Positions 34,661 to 46,180 of a stretch of DNA of 64,000 nt are shown here, piece after piece (the first letter of the stretch is position 1; each line of letters begins with the position of its first letter). Source of the stretch: Rhynchopus sp. YZ270_cl-10. Taxonomy: Eukaryota > Euglenozoa > Diplonemea > Diplonemida > Diplonemidae. The stretch lies in contig OZ037906.1 of the NCBI GenBank assembly GCA_964035575.1, positions 620,001-684,000 on the forward strand. Reading direction: 5' to 3'. Below the pieces are notes generated by a model that saw nothing but the letters and a program-made list of their open reading frames with translations, did no database searches and was not told where the DNA came from. A program made the translations under genes and the position numbers.

Positions 34661-36413
34661 CCCATAGAACACTGAAATGGAAAAAAACGACCCTTTCAGG
34701 GACAGATACGATAATCGGATCGAAACCGGTCGCATTTGAAAGAACTTTGAAACACCATGTCACCAAAAAAAAAAATTGAGCAAAAATACCTAAGGCAAAA
34801 TACCCAGATCCCTTGAGAGGGGGTACTGGGAAGACGGTGTTTTCACCTTAAATACAGGTGGCACACAAAAGGCCTCAGGACCCATGCAGGTTGGGAAAAT
34901 GTTTCAAATATGAAATCTGATTATTGCATTTAACGCAGATGCTACAAAATCTTTTCACTAAAAAAAAAATCGACCAAAAAGTCCTAAAGGAAAATCTTTT
35001 GGTGGTATTACTCCGTGACATACCCCCAAAATAGGGGGGTCAAAAACCATAATAGCTCCGGCGACCAACGATATATTTGACCCCCCTATTTTGGGGGTAT
35101 GTCACGGAGTAATACCACCAAAAGATTTTCCTTTAGGACTTTTTGGCCGATTTTTTTTTTAGTGAAAAGATTTTGTAGCATCTGCGTTAAATGCAATAAT
35201 CAGATTTCGTATTTGAAACATTTTCCCAACCTGCATGGGTTATGAGGCGCACCTGTAGGCAAGGGAAAAACATGCTGGTATAGTGCTTAGTAAATACCGT
35301 AACTTTAGTTGTTCCTCCTAGAGACGCTTGGGAGTAAAGGGGGTTCTACTAGTCAAATGGAACCATCTTTTTTCATGACACGGCCTAAATTCTTCCAAAG
35401 CTTCCAAAGATATCATCGTTTGCAGGATTTGACAAAAGGATGTCGAAAGGAATTTTCCGAAACCATATATATCACCCATTCCATGAAATTCCGTATACTT
35501 TTGCAAAAAAGTCACTCAGAGAACCCAGATGCAAATTTTTTATCGTCCGACCCCGCATTTGATTCATTTTGACTCCCCGGATCTGAGAATATTTTTTTCA
35601 AAAAAAATAAAAAAAAAATCCCATCCGAGGATGTGTGGGAGAGTTTTGGGTCCGGCGCTCCCAGTTATCTCAACAATTTCCTGGTCACAAAAACCCCCCA
35701 AAACACCGCTAGTGTGAATTTCCGAGCTCAGCGCTTTTCATTTAAAAAAAAATCGAGAAGATTAGTGGAGTAGAAGTTGTCTACTTTTTTTACCATGGGT
35801 AATTTTGCACTATAGCTGTATATAGCAGGGCAAATTACCTTGGAAAATGGGGTGTTCGCCGCTGGTATACGGTAGTACCCTGGTCGCCTTCTGCGTCTAC
35901 CCGTTGGTCGTACGACCCCGGAATTGCAAGATATTGCAATGCATCTTTCAAACGCGTGATTGGGCAATTTTTTGTTGACGAAAGCGTGGCCTTAAAATAT
36001 AGAGGGATTCCTCTGTAAAAGGGGCACCATAAGGCACTTCCTAGTAGGTACCTTCCGCCTAAGAACTGCCCAAAAAATAATAGACATCAACAGATGCATA
36101 AAAAAAATCGTCCGACCCCGGAATTGAAAGATTTCGTACCCGATCTTCCAAAAAAAGAAAAAAAATATTTTTTTTGGGGACCTGGGCCCCTGTTAAAATT
36201 ATGTGGCCACAGACGACATCGTTTGCGGAAATATGAAGTATTTTTTTGTTGTCGAAAATGCGCTAGTGTGAATTTCCGAGCTCGGCGCTTTCAATTAAAA
36301 AAAAAATCGATAAGATTAGTGGAGTAGAAGTTGTCTAGTTTCTTTACCAAAAACAGGGGTTTTGTATACGGTTTTTCATGGAATGGGTGATATATGGTTC
36401 AGTGTTCTATGGG
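34661..36413. mobile_element. piggyBac-type non-autonomous element, TTAA duplication
   Basis: CCCATAGAACACTGAA and its complement form the ends, flanked by TTAA (34657-34660, 36414-36417). The TTAA site and CCC ends are the piggyBac hallmark. It contains a long palindrome (34883-35242), two direct copies of a 75-bp segment (35711-35786 and 36267-36342, GTGTGAATTTCCGAGCTC) and CGACCCCGGAATTG units. No gene was seen in 1.75 kb. Confidence 0.8.
34883..35242. repeat. Long near-perfect palindrome inside the piggyBac-type element
   Basis: The arms are about 165 bp (CATGCAGGTTGGGAAAATG to CCCCCCTATTTTGGGGG) around a spacer of about 30 bp near 35060. It is either a nested foldback MITE or part of the host element. 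Confidence 0.9.
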
Positions 36414-36573
36414 TTAACTCTAATTCAAATGATCTTGCATCGATCCGTCCCTAACCCCCTACCCCCTTTGTGTGAGGCAGAGAGAACCAACCATTTTTTT
36501 GTTACTTTTTAACTACCCCTTCATATCCTTTTGTGTGAAGCTGTTAGGTATTCTGAAGATTATCTCCCCACCC

Positions 36574-36630
36574 TTTGCATGAGCTCGACTGAATAGCGTT
36601 TTTTTAGCACGTTTTAACTATTTACTTCTC
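36574..36630 (+). repeat. Module family H: TTTGCATGAGCTCGACTGA.. (representative)
   Basis: Copies lie near 18996-19045 and 40211-40250, followed by GCGTTTTTTTAGCACGTTTT-like sequence. Confidence 0.6.
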
Positions 36631-37086
36631 ATCTCATAAAGTGAAAATGAAAGTTTGGGTACATTTAGTGACCCTATTATAGCTTCTATTCAGTAGAATA
36701 GATAGTATATGAAACAACTAGTTGCTTCTCTTTTTTATTTACAGTCGCATCTAGCCGTGATTCGTGTCTGACGTAAATAATTCACTTCGTTTTGTTGTTT
36801 GTTTGTTTTGAACACACTGCAAACACTAGCAACAGTACCCTTCTGCGATAGGTTGGGACAAAAAGAACGAAGGAAAAAAGTAAACAAGCTAGCTGTACAG
36901 AAACCCTTGTGAAACTGGCTTATGATTTTGGTCATTGCAACCCTACAGAGGGTAAAAAAGGTACTGTTTACAGAAGCCAAGTCGTTTCTAATTTTGTGTC
37001 GACAGGTCAAGGTTTTTGTTTTTGAAAAGACAAGTAGAGGCGAAAGACTGTTTGATAATAGCAACAGTGGTTAAAACTCTTTGCAT

Positions 37087-37155
37087 CTCGGAGGGTCTTG
37101 CACTGACGATGTCCCCCTCTGATACTACCAATGTATGCGTTTAGGACTGAAACAC
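37087..37155 (+). repeat. Module family J: AGGGTCTTGCACTGACGATG.. (representative)
   Basis: A second copy is at 14852-14920. Both end in TGTATGCGTTTAGGACTGAA, and the AGAGGG / CCCTCT ends can pair. Confidence 0.6.
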
Positions 37156-38625
37156 GATGTACTGAATTTCTAACCAACTACTTCATTAACCATTCACATG
37201 ACCCCCAAAGACCCCCCAAACCTTGATGATATCAGCACTTTAATGCATAAACAACACATATAAGCTACCTTCCAGAGTTGAGGACGATTTTCGTCTATAT
37301 CTTTTAAGTACAATAGCCTTCGGGCGACATTGAGTACAGATCCTGCACTAGCAGGTGATTGTCGACACAACAAAAAAGTAACAAAAAAAACAGACCACAG
37401 AAGATGTCTCTACCCATTAACACACTGCTCTCTTTCTCTTCTTTCCATATATTTTTTTTTGCCTTTCCCCCTTCGTTGCTGTTCCCATTATTTCGTTTTC
37501 TATTGTGAAACTTCATCTTACAAAACCCCTTTTATTTTTCTTCCAACGTCTTTTAGGATGAGATAGTATCGAGCTGTTTAGGTCCCTGCAAACGGCGATC
37601 TTATCAACAACAGGCGATGTTAGATTGACCTTTAGCTTGGTTTAAGAAGGGGGAGGTGAAGGGAGGGGATATTCCATCTCAAATTTGATGTCATTTGGTG
37701 TGGGTTCTGGAAGAGGGCGGGGGTGAGAGAGAGAGAGAGAGAGAGAGTATCAGGTCCCTGCGTTTGTTCCATCCAGAGTTTGCTGACGGGACGCAGTATC
37801 CGTTCCAACAAAGGGGTGAGGGATCATTTGTTCGGTTGTGTGTGTGTGTTTTTAAAATGGAAGCGTTTTTTTTGGCCCCAAAGAAGTTTCCTCTTCACAG
37901 CGAGGTAGTCAGTGGGAGCGTATTGCAGTAATAAAGTATATCAACACAGAATGTTACACGCTTTACGCACAAAACAAAATCTTTGAAGGGCGAATATATC
38001 AGAAGTTTTTTTTTTTTGTTCTTTTTTTTTTGGATTCCTATTTTCTTTTGCTCTTCTTTATTTTACTGTTCGCATGTAACCGCAAAATATATGCATCGTA
38101 CAAATTCTGGAACTTTTGGGAGATTTATTTGGTCAATACATTTTACGGTTACGACAGTTTATTTTATCTTGGATCTTGTGAGTTATTTTGTTTTTTGTTT
38201 CTTTTTTGAAGCAAATCTGTGAAAGGAAAGGGTGGCATCGGTGTGATACAGCCGTTCCCCTTTTGCCCTAGAATCAAGAACGAACAACCCCTTTGTCACG
38301 TTTTTTTTTTTGTTCCATCCAAAAAAAAGATGAGAACAATTTTGTTGATCCCTATACCTATGCTTTCAATTTATTTATTTTTGAATGCACATGTTGAATT
38401 TTTTTTTTTTGTAGTATTTTTTTAAATACTCCCACGACGAAGCTAACGCCCCATAGTGTAATAGGGGCTTGATTTGCCTTTCTCGTTCACATTTTTTTTC
38501 CCCCCTCGAGGTGACAAAGCTCAAGAGACTTGAAACTCATCTTACCAACTATTCTCTCTCTCTCCATCGCTCTTTGAAAGATGTACGCAGTAGGACACGC
38601 TCATCTGAATATGTCAAAAAAAACT

Positions 38626-38735
38626 GACGACTGACGTCTATCCCTTCTGTAGTACAAAGGCTTCGGCCAGCATTGAGTACAGACCCTAGGTTCCCTAAGT
38701 GGGTCCTTAGGCAATTGTCGATACAACAAAAAAAA
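38626..38735 (+). repeat. Module family F: ACCTTCCGTAGTAC..GACATTGAGTACAGA (representative)
   Basis: Copies lie at 6326-6420, 25820-25890 and 37288-37375, with partial 3' parts near 25723, 39340, 40700 and 50930. They end in GTCGATACAACA followed by A runs. Confidence 0.75.
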
Positions 38736-39166
38736 AAAAAAAGCTTTCCTTAAATTATTGCTCCTCTGAGATGTGTTCTATACCATAGAATTGCATTCAA
38801 GATTTTTAAAAAAAAGTTTTAGATCCGTACACTCCTCCCTCTCTCTCTCTCTCTCTCTCTTCCTTCCTCTGTGAGGGACAAAAAAGGAAGAAGAAAAAAA
38901 TGAGCGCGATTCTTGGCCAAAGAGCCCTGTTTTTTTCCCCCTGCTCCCATCCTTTTCTTTAAGGTGACTAAGCACAGAGGCTTAGGGTCATCTTATAAAC
39001 TTTTTTTTTCTTTCTATTACTGTACAGACAGTTATTCTCTCAAAGATGAGTATTTTTGGACGACGTGTATTCATCTTGTTAGTGTTTTCCCCCCCTCTTT
39101 GCTTTCTTTTCGTTTCGTTAAGAAAAGAAAGTATATGAAATAATCTTTTTAGTGTTTTCTTTTAAG

Positions 39167-39272
39167 GTGACTAAGCATGCGAGGCAGGGAAAGATTGATG
39201 AATAACCAATGTTCAAAACATTAAGTAATCTAATCAGACTAAGCATGCGAGGCTTAGGTTCATCTTAGAAGA
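39167..39272 (+). repeat. A module duplicated around a small insert
   Basis: GACTAAGCATGCGAG occurs at both ends of an insert GATTGATGAATAACC..TAATCTAATCA that holds the palindrome AATGTTCAAAACATT. The same architecture is seen at 15452-15520, at 62813-62893 (degenerate) and, with a longer gap, at 14718-15075. Confidence 0.65.
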
Positions 39273-40821
39273 CCTTTCTTTTTCAATATTGCCAAACAAA
39301 ATAAAAAACCCCTCCCACCTTTTCAAACGTACCACTGAGTACTGAACCCTATCTTTTGGCTGGGTTGTTTTCTAATACAAAAGCATTTCCACCTCGGCAA
39401 AAGGCCTCGCTTCACAAGGACAATGTTTCGTATCAATCCAGAACCCCATCTGAAGCATTTGCCAGTACCCCCCCTTCTTAGGTGATAGGCTTAGGTTGGT
39501 ATTGACCAACTTTTTTAATTTTTTAGTGTCTGCGCCCGGAATTTTTTTTTGCGCTTTCAACTTTCTGTTTTGGTTTCTATTTTATTTTTCAATGTGCACG
39601 AATGCCACATTCAACTCAGCGTTTATTTTCCCGCTTTGATGACTAAGCACAGAAAGAGGCTTTAACCCCCCATCTTACCAACCTTTTCTCTTGCCTGCTT
39701 ACAGTCTTTCCTGCTAGCAAATCTCCCTAGCACAACACTCCAGTGAGTCTGTGTCCCAGAGGCGTTTTCTTTTTGTCGCCATCATGAAAGGGAAAATAGA
39801 AACAAAAGCATTTTTTTTTTGAACACACTTTTGCGGTTCTGGGGGAACCGCGTTGCAGAGCCACACCTTACCAAACAGGTCGGGGTGTGTGCGTTTCACA
39901 ACCCTCTCCCATGGGGTTTTTTTTTGGTGTGATGAATGCTAAGTTTTCTATTTTCTTCTTTTTGCATACTTTATCTTTACTTTCTGATCTTTAATACCTG
40001 CCCCCCCGCAGACTTTGTAATCTACTGTTGTAGGATGCAGGGTACGTTGTGCTTTCATCCGGATGGCTGGCATCGTACAGTGGGTCAGCCGGAGGTGCCT
40101 GCATCAACAACTACAGTTTATAATCCCTGTCTGCTATCTCTCCCCATACTCTCTGCCATGGTTACAGTAGGTCCCTACACCCCTCTTATCGTATTTGTTC
40201 TCCTATTTTTTTGCATGAGCTCGAGCTGAGTTTTTAGTACGTTTTCAACTACTCTTTTTATTTCGTATACCTTCTATTCAGTAGAAGGCATACGAAATAT
40301 TTTTTTTGAGCAACCAACAAAAAGGGACCCCCCCTATCTGCCGTATATACTCTCTCTTCCAGATTCCTTCGGGATTAAAAAAAAATTGCACACAGTGTAA
40401 ATCACCAGGTAATGGAGACGCAAATCCAAAAAGATTTTTTTTTTGGTCAGCGTTCTGTTGCCAACCTACTCCCGCTTTTCCAACGACACGGTTCGTAAAG
40501 GAACATCAAAAGAAAGAAAGAAATAAAATACCATCCTAGAGCTCCTTTTGTGCACCGTCTTTTTGTCATAACCCTCCCCTCAAGTAGGTGACTTTCAGCG
40601 CCACCTCGAGATCATTGTTGACAACAACGAAAACGGTCTGCATTTCTCACCCCCTTCGGGTGACATATATATTTTTTTCCTCTTTTCTCTTTTGAGTAGA
40701 ACCCCCTCTTTGGGTGTTGTCAATACAACAAAAAAAAAGGTTTTTAAATTTCCTCTCTCCTCTCTCCCCCTCTCCCCCAAATATCCCCAAATCATAGGAA
40801 ACACACAATACATAACACATA

Positions 40822-41421
40822 ATGCAAAGCAATGCAGGGCGTACCATGCGACTCGCCAACATCGCCCGCCGGAATATTTCTTACAAACTAGGAGACGTCT
40901 CCCCTCAGCTGGAGGAAGGGGTCTACATCGCACCGAATGCGGCAGTCATCGGGGACGTGGTCATGAAGAAGAACAGCAGTGTCTGGTTCAATGCTACGGT
41001 CCGCGGGGACTCTGAGAAAATCACCATTGGCGAAAACAGTAATGTCCAGGACGGCAGTGTTGTCCACGCAGACAAAGACGCGCCCGCTGTCATCGGTGAC
41101 AACGTGACTGTAGGTCATATGGCGATGATCCACGGTTGTACGATTGGAAACGGCTCTCTCATTGGAATTGGAGCTATCATTTTGAACCGTGCAGTAATCG
41201 GCGAAAACTGTCTAGTAGGTGCTAATGCGTTTATCCCTGAGGGAAAGACATTTCCTCCCAACTCCGTGATTCTCGGATCTCCTGCCAAGGCTGTTAAGGA
41301 CGTCTCCCCCGCACAACGCCAGGTGCTCAAATACTCTGCCATCCACTACGCTGAGAATGGACACAGATTCGCCAAGGAGCTGACCCCGATCGAGACCGAC
41401 CACGATGGGAAGGCGGCATAA
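40822..41421 (+). CDS. Gamma-class carbonic anhydrase-like protein (left-handed beta-helix)
   Basis: This 199-residue protein is built of hexapeptide-repeat turns (for example AVIGDVVM, VTVGHMAM, CTIGNGSLIGIGA, AVIGENCLVGA) forming the left-handed beta-helix of the gamma-carbonic anhydrase/YrdA family. The three zinc-ligand histidines are visible as H82 (VVHAD), H99 (VGHMA) and H104 (MIHGC), and the conserved RGD lies at 61-63. A C-terminal helix follows SPAKAVKD. Members act as trimers; eukaryotic homologues are often matrix-facing subunits of mitochondrial complex I, or stand-alone enzymes interconverting CO2 and bicarbonate. The basic N terminus (R7, R10, R16, R17) could be a short mitochondrial targeting signal; that is inference. 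A second in-frame Met is at residue 9. A CT tract (about 40751-40779) and the first following AG (40796-40797) lie 24 nt before the ATG. The gene is complete, without introns, and isolated from other genes. Confidence 0.92.
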   Translation: MQSNAGRTMRLANIARRNISYKLGDVSPQLEEGVYIAPNAAVIGDVVMKKNSSVWFNATVRGDSEKITIGENSNVQDGSVVHADKDAPAVIGDNVTVGHMAMIHGCTIGNGSLIGIGAIILNRAVIGENCLVGANAFIPEGKTFPPNSVILGSPAKAVKDVSPAQRQVLKYSAIHYAENGHRFAKELTPIETDHDGKAA

Positions 41422-41999
41422 AAGCGAGGAGAAAGGGCAAAGAGAAATCGGTGGGAGAGACCGTTTAGTTTTGAAAAATACATTTTTTTTTTTGTTGCCG
41501 CAGGGTACTTTATACTTTCATCCGGATGGCTGGCATCGTGGGTCAGTCGGAGGTGCCTGCATTCAACAACTACTGTTTTTTTTTCTGGAGAACGAAAAAA
41601 ATTCACTTAGAAGCGTCTTCGAGGACTCTCGGAGAATGGCGACGAGGAGGAGGAGGAGGAGGAGGAGAGAGGTTGCCCCTCTCCCAATGTGAGGTGCTGA
41701 TGAATTCGAGGCGAAGCTTGTGGAGGCAGGCGGGATCCATCTTTTTCCGAAACCACCCCCCTTTTGTGATGCGGTCTTCATGCTTAATAGCAAGAGGGAA
41801 AGCCGTTGTCCACAAAAAAGTAATGTCTTTGCATCGCACATCCCTAAAGACCCCTTTGGTTTTTACCTTTTTTTTTTGATCAAGAGGCCGTAGTTTGAAT
41901 GGGGAAAGCTGTGTTGGGTCGCATTTCATGCAGTGATACGCTTTGCTCTACTCTGTGGGTGTTCCTGATATCTACGGTCTCTTGTCCGATCGGACAGTA

Positions 42000-44560
42000 C
42001 CATGATGTTAGTTACCACTGGATGGATTATGGTTGAGGGGTGATGATTGGGGGTGGGGGCGGGGCGCTAAGGGTTTCTTGACGTTCCGAAATGCAGAAGA
42101 TTGTCCGATGTGGGTTGCAGTGCTTCCTGTGTGGAATATTGAGGGTGGTATAGGGGGTGGGGTGTATCTGAGTAGGAGTATTAGTGTTACCTTCTCGTTC
42201 ATCCCGGAGTGTGCGCTCTTCACAAGCCTTTCCCCTCCTCCTGGAGTTTCCTGCAAAGGAAACCCCATTGGGGACAGGAACCGCTCTCTTCCCTCTTTGC
42301 TGTGTGGTGGTGGGGATGCTCTGTGTGTGTAGGGGGATACTCTCTCTCTGTGATGCTGCAGCAATCAGTCGCTGGGGTTGGGGAATGGCGAACATATGTC
42401 ACCCCTTCTTTGCAAGCAGGTCTGATGGTGGCGAGCATGGGTACAGAGAGAGGGGTTTTTTTTTTTCGGCTTTCGTTGTGGGGGAAAGCAAAGTGGGCTT
42501 TGTAGGTTTGCAGCAGGGGTTTTTTAGATTGGATCTGCTCCGCACCAGAGGCAAATACATCTTTTCGTGTTTCTTCTTTCTGCCAGCTTTTCCAAAGGGG
42601 ATGGGGTCTGCGGCAATTTGGTCTTTATCCTAGATAGCATTGCATTGTGGCTGGAGATTTGCAGAGGGTGTGATATGAGAGGGGGAGAGAGAGAGAGAGA
42701 GAGGGGGTTTTGTCGTTCTGCACTGTGGTCGAAACGAAAGGCTCTGTTTGGCAAATGGAGGACGAGGATGAGGCAACGGAGTGTAGTGGGTGTTGAGATT
42801 CCCTTTGGGGGTGGTGACAGAGGGTGAAGATGAGGGATGGTATAGGGTTGGGGGAGGATGCTGGAACACTGATATGGGGAGGCTGATTGGAGCATGTGGA
42901 TGGATGCGTTTGAAACCCGGGTAGGGTTGTTTGCGGAACATTGCTGGATGTGGATGTGGGTGTTTGAAATTAATTATGGACAAATTCTCGTGTGTGTTAT
43001 TTGGGGTGGGTGGAGTTTGCTCAGGTCTTGTGAGGGTGAGTGTATTGCTGAGTATGTGTGCATGGCATGTTTGTGCATTTGCTAGACCAGAGGTTCTTTG
43101 TGGGGACTTCTGATGTGCAGCTGGTGAAAGAATGCGGCGTTTGAAGCAGGTGGTTGAAGAGTTGCGGCAGTGCATTCAGGGGGGAGGGAGGGAGGGGCGA
43201 CAGGGGGGAATGGGGTTTCATGAACTGTGTCGAGCTCGTAGTTGGATCCAGAGCTCAGGTTGTAAGGTGCCACGGTTTTTCGTGATGGCGTAATGTCATA
43301 GCGTTGGCTGTGGGTCAAACATCTTACATCAAGACCTGTGCTCTATCAACGATGGTAATGGCACCCTGTGAGTAGGTTCCTTCATTGGTGCCGAAAGCGT
43401 CTACGCGTATACCGACCACCGATGTTACCAGCGTGCCCAATGCAGGCGTAAGCCTTGAATGGCTGCAATACAGATGACTGGGGATGGGCTGGGTTGGGTT
43501 GGGATTAGTGCACAAGGTCTGATACCAACACCTGCGGGATGCCAGCATACTGGTGCATATCACTGCTGCCGCCGGGGTCGAAACTACATATGGTGCATAT
43601 CGTACACTGGGTGTTGCAGCACAGCGGAAAAAGCGTTTCACGCCCTTTTCTCTTCAAACGCACACCTTCCCACTCTATGGACAGCAGTGTTGTTTGTCTC
43701 GATGCTGGCTCACTCTCCCCACGGAGACTGGGCTTGGGTTGTTACGTTCTTACGTTTGACCCTCTCTTCCGCATTGAAGACAACGGGGTTTTGGGTTAGG
43801 GATGCAGACAAAAATGCGAACGGAACCACACTGCGATCTCTTGTATCTTACAAAAGACGCCTCTGGTATCAGCACCTCGGGGCTTGCGCAGTATTGCAGT
43901 ACCGCTGCACGTGGGGAGGGGGAGGAGGAGGAGGAGGTGAGGTGAGGGCTGACTATACGCAGGCGACCACATGGGGATGGTTGAAGCGTTTGGTTTGAGA
44001 TGATCTAGGAGCAGTGTTGTGGAGATGCAGGCGTGGTTGCGAAGGATACGTCTGCCAACTTGAGACGGCTAGGGAGGTGGGAGGGGGCTGTAGCGATGTG
44101 TCTAGGTTGTGAGGGGACATGGAGTGGTCAGAGGGTGTAGTCGGCACAGTGCGGATGGTCCAGTCTGGGCCGCTATGGGATGGGGTTCTCAGGATTGCCG
44201 TGAGTGTGCAAGAGTAGTTCATGCGCTGGGGGATATCTGCAGTGTGAGGGGGAGCTTGGTCTCGTGTCTGGAGTAAGGGGGAAGGGGAAGGGGAGGGGGT
44301 TGATATTCTCATTTAGTGGTAACCGCGCTTCAGTCCGTAGTTCTCATGGTACTGTGGTTCCGCTCAAGTTGCAGGGTATTACCCAACGATCTCAGGGGGT
44401 GCTATGTCAAGGGTTGTGTGTGGGTGGTTTGATATCGGTTATGGGTAATTCCTGTGCGGGATATAACCATGTGGGGGTTGGGTGTGTTAAGTAACCGCAG
44501 AAGACCCTGAGGGGGCCGTTTCTGTGGGAGGGGTGTTGAGTGTGGCGACTGGGTAGCTTT
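42000..44560. other. GC-rich, G-rich stretch without intact gene; possible gene relic
   Basis: Base composition here resembles the real genes rather than the T-rich spacers, and the modules are absent. No frame is long or convincing. Near 44313-44482 the + strand gives VPLKLQGITQRSQG, then GNSCAGYNHVGVG, which recalls an RCC1-type blade. Long Pro/His/Ser frames on the minus strand are side effects of G-richness. A GA microsatellite lies at 42683-42703. Confidence 0.3.
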
Positions 44561-44814
44561 TTATGCTCAGGGGTTGTGGGTGGGATGCATTCTGTACGTA
44601 GTAGTGGGGTGCTGTTGCGCAGAGTACCGCTGGATGCGTGTCGGTACAGGGTTATCTAGTTTGTGTAAGCGTATTATGACAAAGGTGCAGAGTGCGTCCT
44701 GGGGGTCATTCATTAGATAAATGCAAACCCTGTCTAGGGTGTAGAACTGCTGGGCTTCACCCTGGGCTTGGTGGCTTCCCCATGTTTGTACCCACAGCAT
44801 AACGCAGCACTAAC

Positions 44815-44935
44815 AGTCAGGCCAGAGTTCGCTCTGTTGGGGTTATGGCGTGCTTGGAAGGACGTCCATATAAACCCCTAAGAGAGGGTGAGGCCCCACT
44901 GTCGGATAGAATGGGAGTGGGTGTTTTCCTTTTTG
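44815..44935 (+). repeat. Dispersed repeat GTCAGGCCAGAG..AAGGACGTCCAT..GGTGAGGCCC
   Basis: The same order of blocks is found at 54540-54660. In both loci an E-family module lies 3' of it (44945 and 54896), so the two loci are duplicated as a unit of at least 200 bp. Confidence 0.6.
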
Positions 44936-45856
44936 CACCTTCGGTTGGTAGTATGGTGCTTTGTGCTTTGTGCCGGGCTGGTATCGTACGTGGGTCAGTC
45001 GAGAGGTGCATGCGTCAATACCTACCAGTTATTTTGGGCGGGGTTTTCAACCAGGGGGCTTGTGATGCAATAATGCATTATGTGGGCATAACATAATTTC
45101 AACAACCTTCCGATCTGTTTTTTTGACTGTCTCTGGCTCTCTACGATACAAAAGTTTTGCAAAACAGGAATATGTTTTAGTATCTCCAGGCACTTTTCGG
45201 CTTTTATTTTGTGGCATTTTCCACTGCCACACGCCCAGTGAACCCAAGCAGAAAGAGCTACACGTCGTTGTAAAGGGGTTTCACAAAGGAACAACTGCCA
45301 AGTTGAATTTGTTGCATTTGTTGCACAAGTGTCTTTGTGTCTAAGTTCACACCAAAGCATGTCAGTACTCTGACCGTAAATGGCGCTAACACCTCTCCGA
45401 CAGTTGGAACGTCTTGCCTAGGAACTTTGCACCTAATGTGCATAGCGTTTTTGTCTTTGGTTCGCAAGAGACGTACATCGCTACACTGGGTTCCTCAGTA
45501 GCGTCGTCAGACGCAAGCTTGGCGGTCTTCGAAATGCCAACCAGCTATGTGCAATGTCTTTTGGTAGCACAGCATCGGTTGTGCGTGAAGTCTTCGACTC
45601 TGCAGTGTTATGGTAAATAAAGGGTGCATTGACTCCTGCGCTATGTGCGGATGTGTCATCCCGCCTACACTTGGCCAATCCCACTGCAGTTCGCAGGCAG
45701 TAGCAAGTTACCACACCTGCTAGCAAGGGTCTTCCCTCTTGTTACAGATGGTGCAGAAGGCAAATGTTCCTGCTTTTCTCGTTCCCACAACTGCACTTAT
45801 CGGTGAATGTCTTGGCGGGATCGATGAAGACCGCAGCTAGACGCGATATTCAATAA

Positions 45857-46031
45857 GGCCATTGGTAAGCAATGCTGTGTCAATGATGATACAGGGGAGT
45901 CCCGAGACTCCCTTTTTGCCAGTTGTGTGCACGTTTAGGAAGGCAACTTCCTCTTTAGCCCCACCGACTCCATTTTCTTGGAGCTTCCAGTACCTGCTCC
46001 GTGCCCTAAAAGGAATAGAAAAAAGTTTCCA
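45857..46031 (+). ncRNA. Repeated multi-hairpin sequence, copy 1 (possible structured RNA)
   Basis: It matches 51766-51947 over about 175 bp. Three short hairpins are preserved in both: CATTGGTAAGCAATG, GGGAGTCCCGAGACTCCC and AGGAAGGCAACTTCCT. The function is unknown; it could be a mobile element with structured RNA. Confidence 0.4.
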
Positions 46032-46041
46032 AAAAAAAAAG

Positions 46042-46096
46042 AGCACCTCATTCGTAATGATGGTCGTGGGTTCAATCCCGACAGCGGCCTGCAAGT
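46042..46096 (+). pseudogene. tRNA-Thr(CGT)-like fragment lacking its 5' part
   Basis: GAGCACCTCATTCGTAATGA looks like the end of a D stem plus an anticodon arm with anticodon CGT. GTGGGTTCAATCCCGAC is a T arm with one mispair, and an AGCGGCC acceptor side follows. The 5' acceptor and most of the D arm are replaced by a run of A. It is probably a tRNA-derived repeat or pseudogene rather than a working tRNA. Confidence 0.4.
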
Positions 46097-46180
46097 CCTG
46101 GGCTGGATTATAAATTGCATCTGGGGCCCTTTTGCAATCCCCACACTTCCTCCAGAAACTCTATGAAGGTCTACCTGAGG
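46095..46180 (+). repeat. Dispersed repeat GTCCTGGGCTGGA..TCCAGAAACTCTATGAAGG
   Basis: It recurs at 54175-54235 in the same order (TAAATTGCATC, TTCCTCCAGAAACTCTATGA). It directly follows the tRNA-like fragment here and may be the body of a SINE. Confidence 0.55.

Larger units (their letters stand above)
36420..40800. other. Module-rich spacer before the carbonic anhydrase gene
   Basis: H, J, F, A, D and E modules are spaced every 300-700 bp. GA/CT microsatellites lie at 37727-37747 and 38841-38863. No gene. Confidence 0.6.

Noticed and set aside
42630-43175. Minus-strand Pro/His/Ser-rich frame of 181 codons
   Set aside because: Its composition follows directly from G-rich, GA-repeat DNA on the + strand; there are no motifs and no supporting context.
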